A stretch of 64,000 nt of DNA from Dethiosulfovibrio faecalis (lineage in GTDB: Bacteria > Synergistota > Synergistia > Synergistales > Dethiosulfovibrionaceae): the NCBI RefSeq assembly GCF_021568795.1, contig NZ_JAKGUE010000003.1, positions 62,001-126,000 of the forward strand, in the 5' to 3' direction. Position 1 is the stretch's first letter. Every line of letters begins with the position of its first letter. Both the position numbers and the translations under genes were made by a program. The notes below the pieces were generated by a model that searched no databases, was not told where the DNA came from, and worked only from the letters and a program-made list of their open reading frames with translations. Of the stretch, positions 15,751 through 25,078 are shown one piece after another.

Positions 15751-17522
15751 TCCCACACCCTTCCGGGTTTGCTGCCGCCTCTCTTGACGTAGATATCGTT
15801 TATGTTCCAGCATCCGGCTGTGACCACCGGGGCGTTCTCCATGCTGACGTCTATGAGATAGGGCTTGTTGGACGCCAGGGCCCTCTCCAGAGCGGGTTTG
15901 AAGTCCTCGGCGGACTCGACCTTCTCTCCCTCTATGCCGTAGGCCCTGGCGATGGCGGCGAAGTCGGGAGAGTAGGGCTCGCCTTCTCTGGTGAAGAGGG
16001 TTCCGAAGTGATGCTCGTAGTGCTGATATTCCAGTCCCGCTATGGTGCCGAATGCGCAGTTGTTCATGACCACCCATACCACGGCTATGTTCTTCTCCGC
16101 AGCAGTGGCCAGAGGCGACACGTTGGTCCCCATTCCTCCGTCTCCGATGAGAGCGACCACCTTCTTGTCCGGGCAGGCCACCTTGACTCCCAGGGCGGCG
16201 GAGGGACCGTATCCCATGGTGCAGAGGCCGCCGGGTGCCACGAAGGTTCCCGCCTCGTAAATGGGGAACTGCTGTCCGACTCCGTTTTTGTTCCAGCCGA
16301 CGTCGGCGACCACGTAGCCGTCCTTGGGAAGGGCCTCTCGAAGGTCCGCCAGGATTCTCTCCGGTCTCATGGGGAACTGTCCGGAGATCTGAGCCTCCAC
16401 CAGAGACGCCCGGTAGGCGCTCTTGGACTCGGAGATCGACTCGGCCAGGCCCGGTCTCTTCACTCCATCGGGATATATCCTCCTGGCGGCGTCGAGAATT
16501 GCCTCGAGGGCTTTCCTGGCGTCGCAGATGGCTCCTATCTCGGTCTTGTAGTTGCGTCCGATCTCCTCCTGGTTTATATCTATATGGACGAGTTTCGTCG
16601 GAGGGATGTTGAAGGTCTCGTCCCTGTACCAGGAACTGCAATCGGCCTCGGAAAGGCGGGTACCGACCGCCATCATGACGTCGGCCTTCATCGCCATGGA
16701 GTTGTTGAACTCCGTTCCCCAGAAACCGGTCATGCCGACCGCCATGGGGTGGTCGTCCGAGATGGACCCCTTGCCCATAAGGCTGTAGAGTACGGGAACG
16801 GTGAGATGCTCCGCCAGCTCGGTGAGGGCCCTGGAGGCCCCGCTGGATATTACCCCGCCGCCGGGGTAGAGTATGGGGTTCTTGGCTTCGCCCAACATCC
16901 GGGCTATCCTCTCGGCGTCGGAGATGTCCATTCCGGGCTTGGGCAGCTCGGGCATGTTGTCGTAGCGGCGCTGGAAGAACTTAACGTCCAGCTCCATGGA
17001 GAAGATGTCCATAGGTATCGACACCAGCACCGGACCGGGACGGCCTGTGACGGCGAGGCGGAAGGCTTTGTCCATTATCTCCGGCAAAAGCTCGGGGCGG
17101 TCCACCCTCCAGGCCCTCTTGACGAAGGGCTTGTATATCTCGAACTGGGTCGCGTCGCCGTGCATGTTCACTTCCTGGTGAGGATGACGACCGTAGTAGC
17201 TGCTGGGGACGTCTCCCGCTATGACGACCATGGGGATGGAGTTCAGACCGGCCTCGGCCACCCCGGTGGTGGCGTTGGTAAGTCCGGGCCCGAGATGGGT
17301 CATGAGAACTCCCGGAACTCCCTTGTTCTTGCCCCTGGAGTAACCGTCGGCGGCGTGGGCCGCTATCTGCTCGTGCCGAACCGAGATGTACTCGATCCGC
17401 TCGCTCTCCCTGAAGGCGTCCAGGAGGCCTATGACCGTGTGGCCGCACAGGCCGAAGACCTTCTCCACCCCTCGGGACTCAAGAAAACGAACTAGTTGAA
17501 AGGCTACCAAATCTCTGTTCAA
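15747..17522 (-). CDS. Acetolactate-synthase-like TPP-dependent enzyme
   Basis: A 591-residue three-domain thiamine diphosphate enzyme. The cofactor-activating Glu51 is in R-H-E-Q, and the TPP/Mg motif G-D-G-G-M-G-T-N runs to N-N near residues 450-480. The family includes acetolactate synthase, glyoxylate carboligase, oxalyl-CoA and sulfopyruvate decarboxylases, and IolD-type C-C hydrolases. The sequence does not match any of these strongly enough for me to choose. It is the first gene of the nine-gene catabolic operon. Together with the acylating aldehyde dehydrogenase, a decarboxylating or C-C-cleaving step yielding an aldehyde is plausible. Confidence 0.85.
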   Translation of the reverse strand: MNRDLVAFQLVRFLESRGVEKVFGLCGHTVIGLLDAFRESERIEYISVRHEQIAAHAADGYSRGKNKGVPGVLMTHLGPGLTNATTGVAEAGLNSIPMVVIAGDVPSSYYGRHPHQEVNMHGDATQFEIYKPFVKRAWRVDRPELLPEIMDKAFRLAVTGRPGPVLVSIPMDIFSMELDVKFFQRRYDNMPELPKPGMDISDAERIARMLGEAKNPILYPGGGVISSGASRALTELAEHLTVPVLYSLMGKGSISDDHPMAVGMTGFWGTEFNNSMAMKADVMMAVGTRLSEADCSSWYRDETFNIPPTKLVHIDINQEEIGRNYKTEIGAICDARKALEAILDAARRIYPDGVKRPGLAESISESKSAYRASLVEAQISGQFPMRPERILADLREALPKDGYVVADVGWNKNGVGQQFPIYEAGTFVAPGGLCTMGYGPSAALGVKVACPDKKVVALIGDGGMGTNVSPLATAAEKNIAVVWVVMNNCAFGTIAGLEYQHYEHHFGTLFTREGEPYSPDFAAIARAYGIEGEKVESAEDFKPALERALASNKPYLIDVSMENAPVVTAGCWNINDIYVKRGGSKPGRVWE

Positions 17523-17671
17523 TGGGATCTCCTCCTGAACTTTAGTTACTTGCCGTCCTTCCCGAACAAGATCTCGTCGGGATTTTCGTGCGAAAGGGCT
17601 TTACATAGAACGAGATTCGCTCTAAAATCCCACTACGTGGTAACGAATGCTGTGCAATGGAATGTACCTGA

Positions 17672-17700
17672 AACATACATCACTCTTTTCTCCATGTCAA
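17672..17700 (-). promoter_or_regulatory. Promoter of the catabolic operon
   Basis: On the minus strand TTGACA (17700-17695) and TATGTT (17677-17672) are separated by 17 nt. The -10 region overlaps a small imperfect dyad (ATGT, 7 nt, ACAT), a possible operator for the divergent IclR protein. Confidence 0.7.
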
Positions 17701-17732
17701 GGAATTCGCACACTTTTTCAAAAGCTATCCGC

Positions 17733-17761
17733 TTGATCTTTCCGAAATCGACGTTTAGGAT
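17733..17761 (+). promoter_or_regulatory. Promoter of the IclR-family regulator gene
   Basis: TTGATC (17733-17738) and TAGGAT (17756-17761) lie 17 nt apart, about 70 nt before the regulator start. Together with the divergent promoter this fills the 311-bp intergenic region; I see no other gene there. Confidence 0.55.
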
Positions 17762-17833
17762 CGTAACGTTCCGGGTAAAACGAGGCTAAACCGAGAAAAG
17801 AGCGGAACGAAAGTCATATGGGAGGGGTTTATC

Positions 17834-18595
17834 ATCAAAGAAGGGAACGAAAAATCCGTAAGGGTTCTGGACAGGGCGATATCCATTCTGGACTGCTTCA
17901 CCCTGGACGACACCCATCTAACGTTGAAGGAGCTCTCCGAGAGGGTAGATCTCTCCACCAGCACCGTCTCCAGATTGCTCAATTCCCTGGTCGCGCTTAA
18001 ACTTCTCCATAGAAACGACAGGGACAAGTCCTACTGTCTGGGGCCGAAGCTCTACCACTACGGCTTTCTGGCCAAGGACAACATATCGGTGGTTAAACAC
18101 GCCTACCCCCTGATGAAAAGGATAAGGGACAAGACCAAGGAGGCCGTTACCCTCTACGTCTTGGAAAACGACTACAGGGTATGTTACGAACACGTGGAGA
18201 GCCTGCTATTCATGTCGTGCGTGGTTAGGGTCGGAGACCGCTTCCCCCTCTGGGCCGGTGCCGGAGGAAAGTGCATACTGGCCTATTCGGACGAATCCTA
18301 CGCTCTGAAGGAGGCAGAGAAGGCCTACCCCATAACCGGGACGACCATAACGGACCGGGAGTCGTTTCTGTCGGAGCTGGCGTCCATAAGGGAGAGGGGT
18401 TACGCCATAAGCCACGGAGAGAGAGAGGAAGGGGTCATCTCCGTAGCGGTCCCCATATTCGAGCCGCCCCACAGGATATTCGGCTGTCTTTCCGTGGCGG
18501 CCCCTACCGTCAGGTTAGACGAGAAGGCCATAAAGGAGCTCATACCGGAGCTAAAGGACATTTGCTCCAGGATATCCATGAACCTGGGCATATAG
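17834..18595 (+). CDS. IclR-family transcriptional regulator, probable AUC start
   Basis: The frame encodes an N-terminal winged helix of the IclR type (V-R-V-L-D-R-A-I-S-I-L-D, then L-K-E-L-S and T-V-S-R-L-L-N-S-L) and a C-terminal effector-binding domain of about 170 residues. The frame is open from 17759, but no ATG, GTG or TTG occurs before the TTG at 17924, which would remove the first helix of the DNA-binding domain. A strong site, GGGAGGGG (17820-17827), sits 6-8 nt before an ATC codon at 17834. Starting there gives 253 residues, the normal family length. It is divergent from the catabolic operon, its probable target. Confidence 0.82.
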   Translation: MKEGNEKSVRVLDRAISILDCFTLDDTHLTLKELSERVDLSTSTVSRLLNSLVALKLLHRNDRDKSYCLGPKLYHYGFLAKDNISVVKHAYPLMKRIRDKTKEAVTLYVLENDYRVCYEHVESLLFMSCVVRVGDRFPLWAGAGGKCILAYSDESYALKEAEKAYPITGTTITDRESFLSELASIRERGYAISHGEREEGVISVAVPIFEPPHRIFGCLSVAAPTVRLDEKAIKELIPELKDICSRISMNLGI

Positions 18596-18617
18596 AAAGT
18601 CGAAAAACGGAGGTCTC

Positions 18618-20063
18618 ATGAATCGTATCGCCGAAAAGAAGCACCTGATCCTGGCGGCCCTGCTGTTATTTCTTGGATTCGTCGCCACCAGCGTCGCCAA
18701 CTATACCGTGTCTCTGTACTCGTTAAGGAAGGAGATCGTCAACAACGACCTTCCCTTGACGGGGGATACTGTCTACTCGGAGATACGAAGAGACCTCCTG
18801 ATCCCCATATTCATATCCTCCTCCATGGCCCACGACACCTTCGTCAGGGACTGGGTGCTGGACGGAGAGAGAGACCCCTACAGGATGACCCGTTATCTGA
18901 AGGAGATACAGCTCAAGTTCGACGCCATAACCGCCTTTTTCGTCTCCGACAAAACGGAGATCTACTATCATTCCGACGGAATACTGAAGAGGGTGTCTCC
19001 CGACGCGGAGAGGGACGTGTGGTTCTACAGGGTCAAGCGGATGAAAAACCCCTACGAGATAAACGTCGACATAGACATGGCCAACGAAGACGCCATGACG
19101 ATATTCATAAACTACAAGGTCTTCGACTACGACGGCAACTTCATCGGAGCCACGGGGATAGGCCTGACGGTCAACGCTGTTACCAAGCTGATAGCCCAGT
19201 ACAGAGAGAGATACGACCGGGAGATCTACTTCACCGACGGAGAGGGCACCATAACCCTCCGTGCCTCTGACGACGGAACCGACGACAGAAGGACCCTGTT
19301 CGACCGCCTGGAGAGGGACGAACTGGCCAGGGAGATCCTGTCCCGAAGGGAAGACGTTCCCATCTCAAGGACCTTCGACCGGCAGGGACACACCATACAC
19401 CTGGACAGCCGCTACATCCCCGAGTTCGACTGGTATCTGTTCGTGGAGCAAAACGAGGACGACGTAACGAAAGCAATAAGACACACCCTGGCAATAAACA
19501 TCGTGGTGGGAGGACTCATAACCCTCGTCGTCACCTTCCTGGTAGCCCTGATAGTCAGAAGCTACGAGCGCAGGGTGGAGAGGCTGGCCTCTGTGGACGA
19601 GCTGACAGGCATATGGAACCGCCGGGCTTTCGACCTGGCTTTCGCTCATTTCCTGGAGAATTTCGAAGATCACTGTTCCCTGACCATGATGGACATAGAC
19701 CACTTCAAACACGTAAACGACACCTACGGTCACTTAATGGGAGACAGGGTTCTGGAACACGTGTGCGACGTGGTGACCAAGGCCATAGGGCCGGACGACG
19801 TCTGCGGGCGTTGGGGCGGAGAGGAGTTCATCGTCCTGCTCAAGGACAGAAAAAAAGGAGACGCCGCCAAGGCCGCGGAGAAGATCCGCCGGGCCGTCGA
19901 GACATCACCCTACGAGGACGGAGACGTTACCGTACCGATCACGGTCAGCCTGGGAGTGGCGGAGCACCGCCCCGGCGAGTCCAGAGAGACCACCATCGCC
20001 AGGGCGGATCAGGCTTTATACAGAGCCAAGGAATCGGGACGGAACAGGACGGAGACGGCCTAG
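18618..20063 (+). CDS. Cache-domain diguanylate cyclase
   Basis: A 481-residue membrane receptor. A transmembrane helix at residues 10-30 is followed by an extracytoplasmic Cache-like sensor of about 260 residues, a second helix near 295-317 and a GGDEF domain. The active-site loop is G-G-E-E-F, a competent variant that makes cyclic di-GMP from GTP. The usual inhibitory R-x-x-D five residues before the loop is absent (P-D-D-V precedes). The gene lies 22 bp after the IclR gene on the same strand and ends in a CCTAGG where the convergent Na/Pi gene also stops. Confidence 0.88.
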   Translation: MNRIAEKKHLILAALLLFLGFVATSVANYTVSLYSLRKEIVNNDLPLTGDTVYSEIRRDLLIPIFISSSMAHDTFVRDWVLDGERDPYRMTRYLKEIQLKFDAITAFFVSDKTEIYYHSDGILKRVSPDAERDVWFYRVKRMKNPYEINVDIDMANEDAMTIFINYKVFDYDGNFIGATGIGLTVNAVTKLIAQYRERYDREIYFTDGEGTITLRASDDGTDDRRTLFDRLERDELAREILSRREDVPISRTFDRQGHTIHLDSRYIPEFDWYLFVEQNEDDVTKAIRHTLAINIVVGGLITLVVTFLVALIVRSYERRVERLASVDELTGIWNRRAFDLAFAHFLENFEDHCSLTMMDIDHFKHVNDTYGHLMGDRVLEHVCDVVTKAIGPDDVCGRWGGEEFIVLLKDRKKGDAAKAAEKIRRAVETSPYEDGDVTVPITVSLGVAEHRPGESRETTIARADQALYRAKESGRNRTETA

Positions 20064-21691
20064 GCCTCTCCGTGGTGGAGCCTGTGCATATCCCTCACTA
20101 TGAGGGACAGGTTGTGGGCGTGGTCCCCTATCCTCTCGAAATTGCTCAGTATATCTATGAAGACCACTCCGGCGGAGGGGGAGCAGGTTCCCTCGTTCAG
20201 ACGGTGTATGTGGCTCTTGCGAAGCCTCTGCTCCATCTCGTCGATCTCCTCCTCCAGAACCTCGGCCACCTCGTTGGCCTTGGCCAGGTCCTCCTTCTCT
20301 ATGGCCTCCAGACCGAGGGAGAGAGAGCGTCTCACCAGGTCGTACATCTGCTCGAACTCGGCCATTCCCGTCTCGGAGAAGAACAGCTTGTGCTCTCTCT
20401 TGTACTCGTACATCTCTATGAGATTCTGGGCGTGGTCGCCTATCCTCTCTATGTCCCCCAGGCCGTTGACGTAGGAGGACAGCACCTGGGAAAGGTCGCT
20501 GGAGACGTGATGCTCCCATAGCTCCGAGGCGTAGTTGGCTATCCTGTGGGTCATCTCGTTGACTATCTTCTCCGTCTGGTTGACCTGGTCTATCATCTTG
20601 GGATCGTCCTCTACGAAGGCTTTGTGGACGTCTCCCAGCATATCGAGGGCGATGTGTCCGAGCCGAAGGACCTCCTTTCGGACCGCGTCGGCCGCGGCGG
20701 CGGGGGCGGCGGATATGAGCTTAGAGTCCAGATAGAGGGGGCCCGTATCCATCTCCTTGGCGTCGGAGGGTATTATCCTCTTTATCAGAGCCACGAAGGG
20801 CGTGGTGAAGGGCAGGAAAATCAGGGTGTTGGTGATGTTGAAAAGGGTGTGGGCGTTGGCTATCTGCCTGGCTATATCGTGGGAGGTGGCCAGCACCACG
20901 TGTTTGTATAGAGGCATAGCGGCCAGGAATATACACACCCCCAGCAGGTTGAACAGCACGTGAGACGCAGCCGCCTGCTTGGCCGAGCGGCTGGCGCCGA
21001 TCGAGGCCAGTATGGCGGTTATGGTGGTCCCCAGATTGTCCCCCATGAGTATGGGAATCGCCGAGTCCAGAGGAAGTAGACCCTGAACCGCCATGGCTAT
21101 GGTCAGGCCGACCGTGGCGGAGCTGGACTGTACCAGCATGGTAAGCCCGGTACCGGCCAGTATGCCGAGAAACGGGTTGTGTCCGAAGGCCAGGAATATG
21201 TCCTGACGACCCCGGAGAAACCTCATAGAGTCCTCCATGGTGGTCATCCCGAGAAAGAGCAGGCCGAACCCCACCAGGCCGTTTCCGAGATACTTCTGTC
21301 TCTTGCTCTTTCCGAAGACCGCCAGAATCATCCCAACTCCCACTATGGGAAGTGCGTAGTCCTTTATCTTGAAGGCTATGAGCTGGGCCGTAACGGTGGT
21401 GCCTACGTTGGCCCCCATTATCACCCCGACCGCCTGCTTCAAGGTCATCAGACCGGCCTGGACGAAGCTGACCGCCATGACGGTGGTTCCACTGCTGCTC
21501 TGTATAAGGACCGTCACCAAAGCGCCTATTATGACACCCTTGACAGGCGTGCTGGTCAAGGAAGCTATAAGCTGCCTGAGCCTGTCGCCCGCCAGATCCT
21601 GAAGGGCGTCGCTCATCAGCTTTATGCCGTAGAGAAACAGCCCTATTCCTCCCAGAATCTGGAAAAAATTCGCCGTGCTCACGTCTACCAA
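20060..21691 (-). CDS. Na/Pi cotransporter family protein with PhoU-like C-terminus
   Basis: A 543-residue protein. The first 310 residues contain the two Na/Pi-cotransporter repeats with Q-S-S-S-G-T-T and Q-S-S-S-A-T-V-G signatures and about nine hydrophobic segments. The last 200 residues are an all-helical PhoU-like domain. Family members move phosphate, or another anion, with sodium. The TAG stop overlaps that of the convergent cyclase by three bases. Its upstream region contains no other gene. Confidence 0.9.
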   Translation of the reverse strand: MVDVSTANFFQILGGIGLFLYGIKLMSDALQDLAGDRLRQLIASLTSTPVKGVIIGALVTVLIQSSSGTTVMAVSFVQAGLMTLKQAVGVIMGANVGTTVTAQLIAFKIKDYALPIVGVGMILAVFGKSKRQKYLGNGLVGFGLLFLGMTTMEDSMRFLRGRQDIFLAFGHNPFLGILAGTGLTMLVQSSSATVGLTIAMAVQGLLPLDSAIPILMGDNLGTTITAILASIGASRSAKQAAASHVLFNLLGVCIFLAAMPLYKHVVLATSHDIARQIANAHTLFNITNTLIFLPFTTPFVALIKRIIPSDAKEMDTGPLYLDSKLISAAPAAAADAVRKEVLRLGHIALDMLGDVHKAFVEDDPKMIDQVNQTEKIVNEMTHRIANYASELWEHHVSSDLSQVLSSYVNGLGDIERIGDHAQNLIEMYEYKREHKLFFSETGMAEFEQMYDLVRRSLSLGLEAIEKEDLAKANEVAEVLEEEIDEMEQRLRKSHIHRLNEGTCSPSAGVVFIDILSNFERIGDHAHNLSLIVRDMHRLHHGEA

Positions 21692-21852
21692 TCCCCCGAT
21701 TGAAATAATTACGACACGAAAAAACCCAGCATATTCTAAGGGAAAATCCCCTAAAGCGATACAAAAAAACTCGGTTTATCTATTTTCGAGATATAATGGC
21801 TCTTCGTAAGGCACAGAAAAAGCACCATGGATCAAAGGAGCTGACAATAGAG

Positions 21853-23025
21853 ATGAGAAAATACGACTTCGACGAAATCATAGAACGACGTGGCACCAAC
21901 TGCGAGAAGTGGGACGGCCTCGAGGACACCTTCGGCAGCAGGGATCTCACCCCTCTTTGGGTGGCCGACATGGACTTCAAGGCCCCTCCGGAGATAATAG
22001 ACGCCCTCAGAGACCGGGTGGAACACGGTATATTCGGCTACACCCGCTATCCCGACAGCTGGTACGACGCCTTCAGAGACTGGGTCGGCAAGAGACACGG
22101 CTGGGAGATAGAGAGAGACTGGATAACCCATTCTCCCGGAATCGTCACGGCCATGGGCCTTTCCCTGATGGCCTTCACCGAGCCGGGCGACAAGATCGTC
22201 ATCCAGCCTCCAGTGTACCATCACTTCGAGGAGGAAATACGGCTCAACGCCAGAACCCCCTTGACCAGTCCTCTTAAATACGAAAACGGCCGCTTCACCA
22301 TGGATCTGGAGGACCTCAAAAAGAAGCTCGACGGGGCGAGGATGATGATCCTCTGCAACCCCCACAATCCGGCGGGCAGGGTCTGGACCGAGGATGAGCT
22401 CAGAGCGGTGGCGGATCTCTGCGTCGAACACGACGTCGTGCTGGTGAGCGACGAGATCCACTGCGACGTGATATACAAAAGCCACGTCCATCGCCCGATA
22501 GCTACCGTCTCCCCTGAGATAAGGGAAAAATGCGCCGTCTTCATGGCTCCCAGCAAAACCTTCAACATAGCGGGCTTCAAGGCCTCGGCCGTGGTCATCC
22601 CGAACGAGAAGCTGAGGGAGAAGTTCAACTCGGTACTGGATTCGGTCCACGTCGGAGGCGGATCCTGCATGTCCATACCGGCCTTCGAGGCGGCCTACAG
22701 ACACGGCGGTCCCTGGCTGGACGAACTGCTCGAGTACCTGGAGGGCAGCCTGGACATGATAGAGGAGTTCCTCGTCAGGGAGATCCCCTCCGTCAAGCTG
22801 GTGCGTCCCGAGGGAACCTACGTACCTCTGGTGGACTTCAGAGCCCTGAACATGTCTCCGGAGGAGCTGCACGAGTTTCTCATAAACGCCGGAGTGGCCA
22901 TGAACAGCGGAGCCATGTTCGGCAACGGCGGAGAGGGTTTCGCCAGGTTGAACATCGCCACCCCGAGGTCCATACTACAGGAGGGGCTGAAAAAGGTAGC
23001 CTCGGCAGTTAGGTCGTTGGGCTAG
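21853..23025 (+). CDS. MalY/PatB-family aminotransferase or C-S lyase
   Basis: A 390-residue fold-type I PLP enzyme of the MalY/PatB subgroup. The PLP lysine is in A-P-S-K-T-F-N-I-A-G, the N-P-H-N-P-A-G loop and the S-D-E-I-H-C-D motif are intact. Members act as cystathionine beta-lyases or aminotransferases, and in a cysteine- and peptide-fermenting organism C-S cleavage releasing H2S is plausible. The longer frame begins at 21796, but the core starts at the ATG at 21853 (M-R-K-Y-D-F-D), as in homologs. AAAGGAG lies 12 nt upstream. Confidence 0.88.
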   Translation: MRKYDFDEIIERRGTNCEKWDGLEDTFGSRDLTPLWVADMDFKAPPEIIDALRDRVEHGIFGYTRYPDSWYDAFRDWVGKRHGWEIERDWITHSPGIVTAMGLSLMAFTEPGDKIVIQPPVYHHFEEEIRLNARTPLTSPLKYENGRFTMDLEDLKKKLDGARMMILCNPHNPAGRVWTEDELRAVADLCVEHDVVLVSDEIHCDVIYKSHVHRPIATVSPEIREKCAVFMAPSKTFNIAGFKASAVVIPNEKLREKFNSVLDSVHVGGGSCMSIPAFEAAYRHGGPWLDELLEYLEGSLDMIEEFLVREIPSVKLVRPEGTYVPLVDFRALNMSPEELHEFLINAGVAMNSGAMFGNGGEGFARLNIATPRSILQEGLKKVASAVRSLG

Positions 23026-23063
23026 AGTAAATCCGATCGATAAGGGGAAAGGGGAGTCGGGCG

Positions 23064-23321
23064 GTGATCAGCCACACCATAGTGATATGCATGGGCAGTT
23101 CCTGCTTCTCCAGAGGAAATCAGGAAAACCTCCTGGAGATAAAGACCTTTCTGAAAGACAACGGCCTGGAGGACCAGGTACTTCTGAAGGGCAGCAGATG
23201 CGAGGGTGAATGCCTTAAAGGCCCTAACGTAACCGTGGACGGAAGGCTTTTCAACGGGGTGAAGAAAGAGGACATCCTTTCCATCCTGGAGGAGACCCTT
23301 CTAGGAGGAGCTAAACCATGA
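23064..23321 (+). CDS. Thioredoxin-like [2Fe-2S] ferredoxin
   Basis: An 85-residue protein of the NuoE/HydA-gamma thioredoxin-like type. The cysteine pairs C-M-G-S-S-C and C-E-G-E-C are spaced as in [2Fe-2S] ferredoxins of this fold. It begins with GTG behind a GGGGA site and overlaps the next gene by 4 bp. It probably passes electrons to, or reports redox state with, the sensory hydrogenase encoded just downstream. Confidence 0.85.
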   Translation: MISHTIVICMGSSCFSRGNQENLLEIKTFLKDNGLEDQVLLKGSRCEGECLKGPNVTVDGRLFNGVKKEDILSILEETLLGGAKP

Positions 23322-25078
23322 TCCCCGTAACCGCGGACCCCGGAACCTTCCCCATATACACGGTCAAGAACGACTGCCAAGACTGCTACAAGTGCGTCCG
23401 GGCCTGTCCTGTAAAGGCCATAAAGATCGAGAACGGACACGCCCAGGAGATATCGGACCACTGCGTCCTCTGCGGAAGATGCGTAGAGATATGTCCGGTA
23501 GGGGCGAAGAGGATAAGGGACGACAGACCAGAGGCGGAGAGACTTCTGAGATCGGGAAAACCGGTTTACGTTTCAATAGCTCCCTCCTGGGTGGGCGAGT
23601 TTCCCGACGTGTCTCCGGGAAGGATGATCCGTGCCCTGAAGGCCCTGGGGTTCGCCGAGATCGGTGAGACCGCCCTGGGAGCCCAGGAGGTAACGGCGTC
23701 CCTGGCGGAGTTTCTCAGGGACGCCGGACCGGGGTTGTATCTGTCCACCGCCTGCCCCAGCGCGGTGGAGTACGTCAGACGGTATCTTCCCCACCTTACA
23801 AAATGCCTCACCCCGGTGCTGTCGCCCCTTCTGGCCCACTGCAAGCTGATCCGGCGGGCCGCCGGACCGGATGCCCCTATAGTTTTCTTCGGTCCCTGCA
23901 TAGCCAAGAAGGTCGAGGCCGACGGCCACGGCGACATGCTGGCCTGCTCCCTGACGTTCAAGGACCTGAGGGCCTGGCTTGAGGAGAGGGGCATAGACCT
24001 GGATCGTATCGACGACGGTCCGGAGGACTTCTTTCCCGTCAAGGCCGACGAGGGAACCCACTACCCCATAGAGGGCGGGATGATAGAGACCATAAAGGCA
24101 TCGGGAGAGTTTCCCGACGTCCGTTTCCTGACCATATCAGGGATGAACTCCCTTCAGAGGGCTCTGGACAAGGTAGATCCCCGGGGCTTTTCCGTTCCGG
24201 TTTTCATGGAGTGCCTGGCCTGCCCGGGAGGGTGCATCAACGGCCCGGGCTCTCAGAAAAGCCATTCCAGCCTGTCTCGATGGATGAACGTCAAGGACTT
24301 CGCCGGACCTCTGGAGAAGGCCCCTGCCCGCACTGTCTCGGTGCCGGTGGACGAGCCCTACCTACCTCAGAGATCGGACGAGGGGAACGTGACGGAGGAA
24401 CAGATAAAGCTGGCCCTCAGGATGATAGGCAAGACCTCCGAGGAGGACGAGCTGAACTGCGGCGGCTGCGGCTACGACACATGTCGTGCCATGGCGAAGG
24501 CCCTGGTGCTGGGACGGGCGGAGGTCACCATGTGCGTCTCCTACATGAGGAAGAAGGCCCAGAAGAAGGCCAACGCCCTCCTCAGGAGCATGCCCTCCGG
24601 CGTCGTCATAGTCGACCACGATCTGAGCATAGTGGAGTGCAACGAGAGGTTCGCCAACCTGATGGGTCCCGAGACCGCCGGCCTTTACGACCTTTCCGAC
24701 GGCCTCAAGGGAGCGAGACTGGCCCGGATAGCCCCGACCTTCGCCCATCTGGTAGAGGGCGTGCTGGACACCGACGAGGACGTCCACTACGACCATTTCA
24801 GGGCCGGGGAAAAGCTCTTCGAGATAACGGTGTTCTCCATAGAGCCTCATCTGACGGTGGGAGCGGTGATACTGGACGTCACCCGCCGGGAGATACGGAG
24901 GGACCAGATAGCCCACAGGGCCAACGAGGTCATAAGGAAGAACCTGGCGACGGTGCAGGAGATAGCCTGCCGCCTGGGAGAGCACATGGCGGACACCGAG
25001 ATACTCCTCAGGGACATCGCCGAGGGTTACGGATCGGAGAACGACCCGGACCCTAAACCCAGGGGGCGGACCTCTTGA
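23318..25078 (+). CDS. hydS: Sensory-type [FeFe]-hydrogenase with PAS domain (HydS-like)
   Basis: A 586-residue protein. Two [4Fe-4S] motifs (Cys20/23/26/30 and Cys49/52/55/59) come first. The hydrogenase domain follows with L1 T-A-C-P at 144-147, L2 G-P-C-I-A-K-K-V-E around Cys194, and L3 E-C-L-A-C-P-G-G-C with Cys302 and Cys306. The four H-cluster ligands are therefore kept. The proton-transfer cysteine of catalytic enzymes is Ala145, and Met of L3 is Leu300, as reported for HydS-type enzymes. A C-G-G-C-G-Y-D-T-C cluster motif and a PAS domain (about 430-540) follow. It is co-transcribed with a SpoIIE phosphatase, which suggests H2 or redox sensing. Confidence 0.9.
   Translation: MIPVTADPGTFPIYTVKNDCQDCYKCVRACPVKAIKIENGHAQEISDHCVLCGRCVEICPVGAKRIRDDRPEAERLLRSGKPVYVSIAPSWVGEFPDVSPGRMIRALKALGFAEIGETALGAQEVTASLAEFLRDAGPGLYLSTACPSAVEYVRRYLPHLTKCLTPVLSPLLAHCKLIRRAAGPDAPIVFFGPCIAKKVEADGHGDMLACSLTFKDLRAWLEERGIDLDRIDDGPEDFFPVKADEGTHYPIEGGMIETIKASGEFPDVRFLTISGMNSLQRALDKVDPRGFSVPVFMECLACPGGCINGPGSQKSHSSLSRWMNVKDFAGPLEKAPARTVSVPVDEPYLPQRSDEGNVTEEQIKLALRMIGKTSEEDELNCGGCGYDTCRAMAKALVLGRAEVTMCVSYMRKKAQKKANALLRSMPSGVVIVDHDLSIVECNERFANLMGPETAGLYDLSDGLKGARLARIAPTFAHLVEGVLDTDEDVHYDHFRAGEKLFEITVFSIEPHLTVGAVILDVTRREIRRDQIAHRANEVIRKNLATVQEIACRLGEHMADTEILLRDIAEGYGSENDPDPKPRGRTS

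Noticed and set aside
17818-18000. 60-codon ORF starting at ATG 17818
   Set aside because: It runs out of frame through the conserved IclR helix-turn-helix coding sequence and has no domain of its own.
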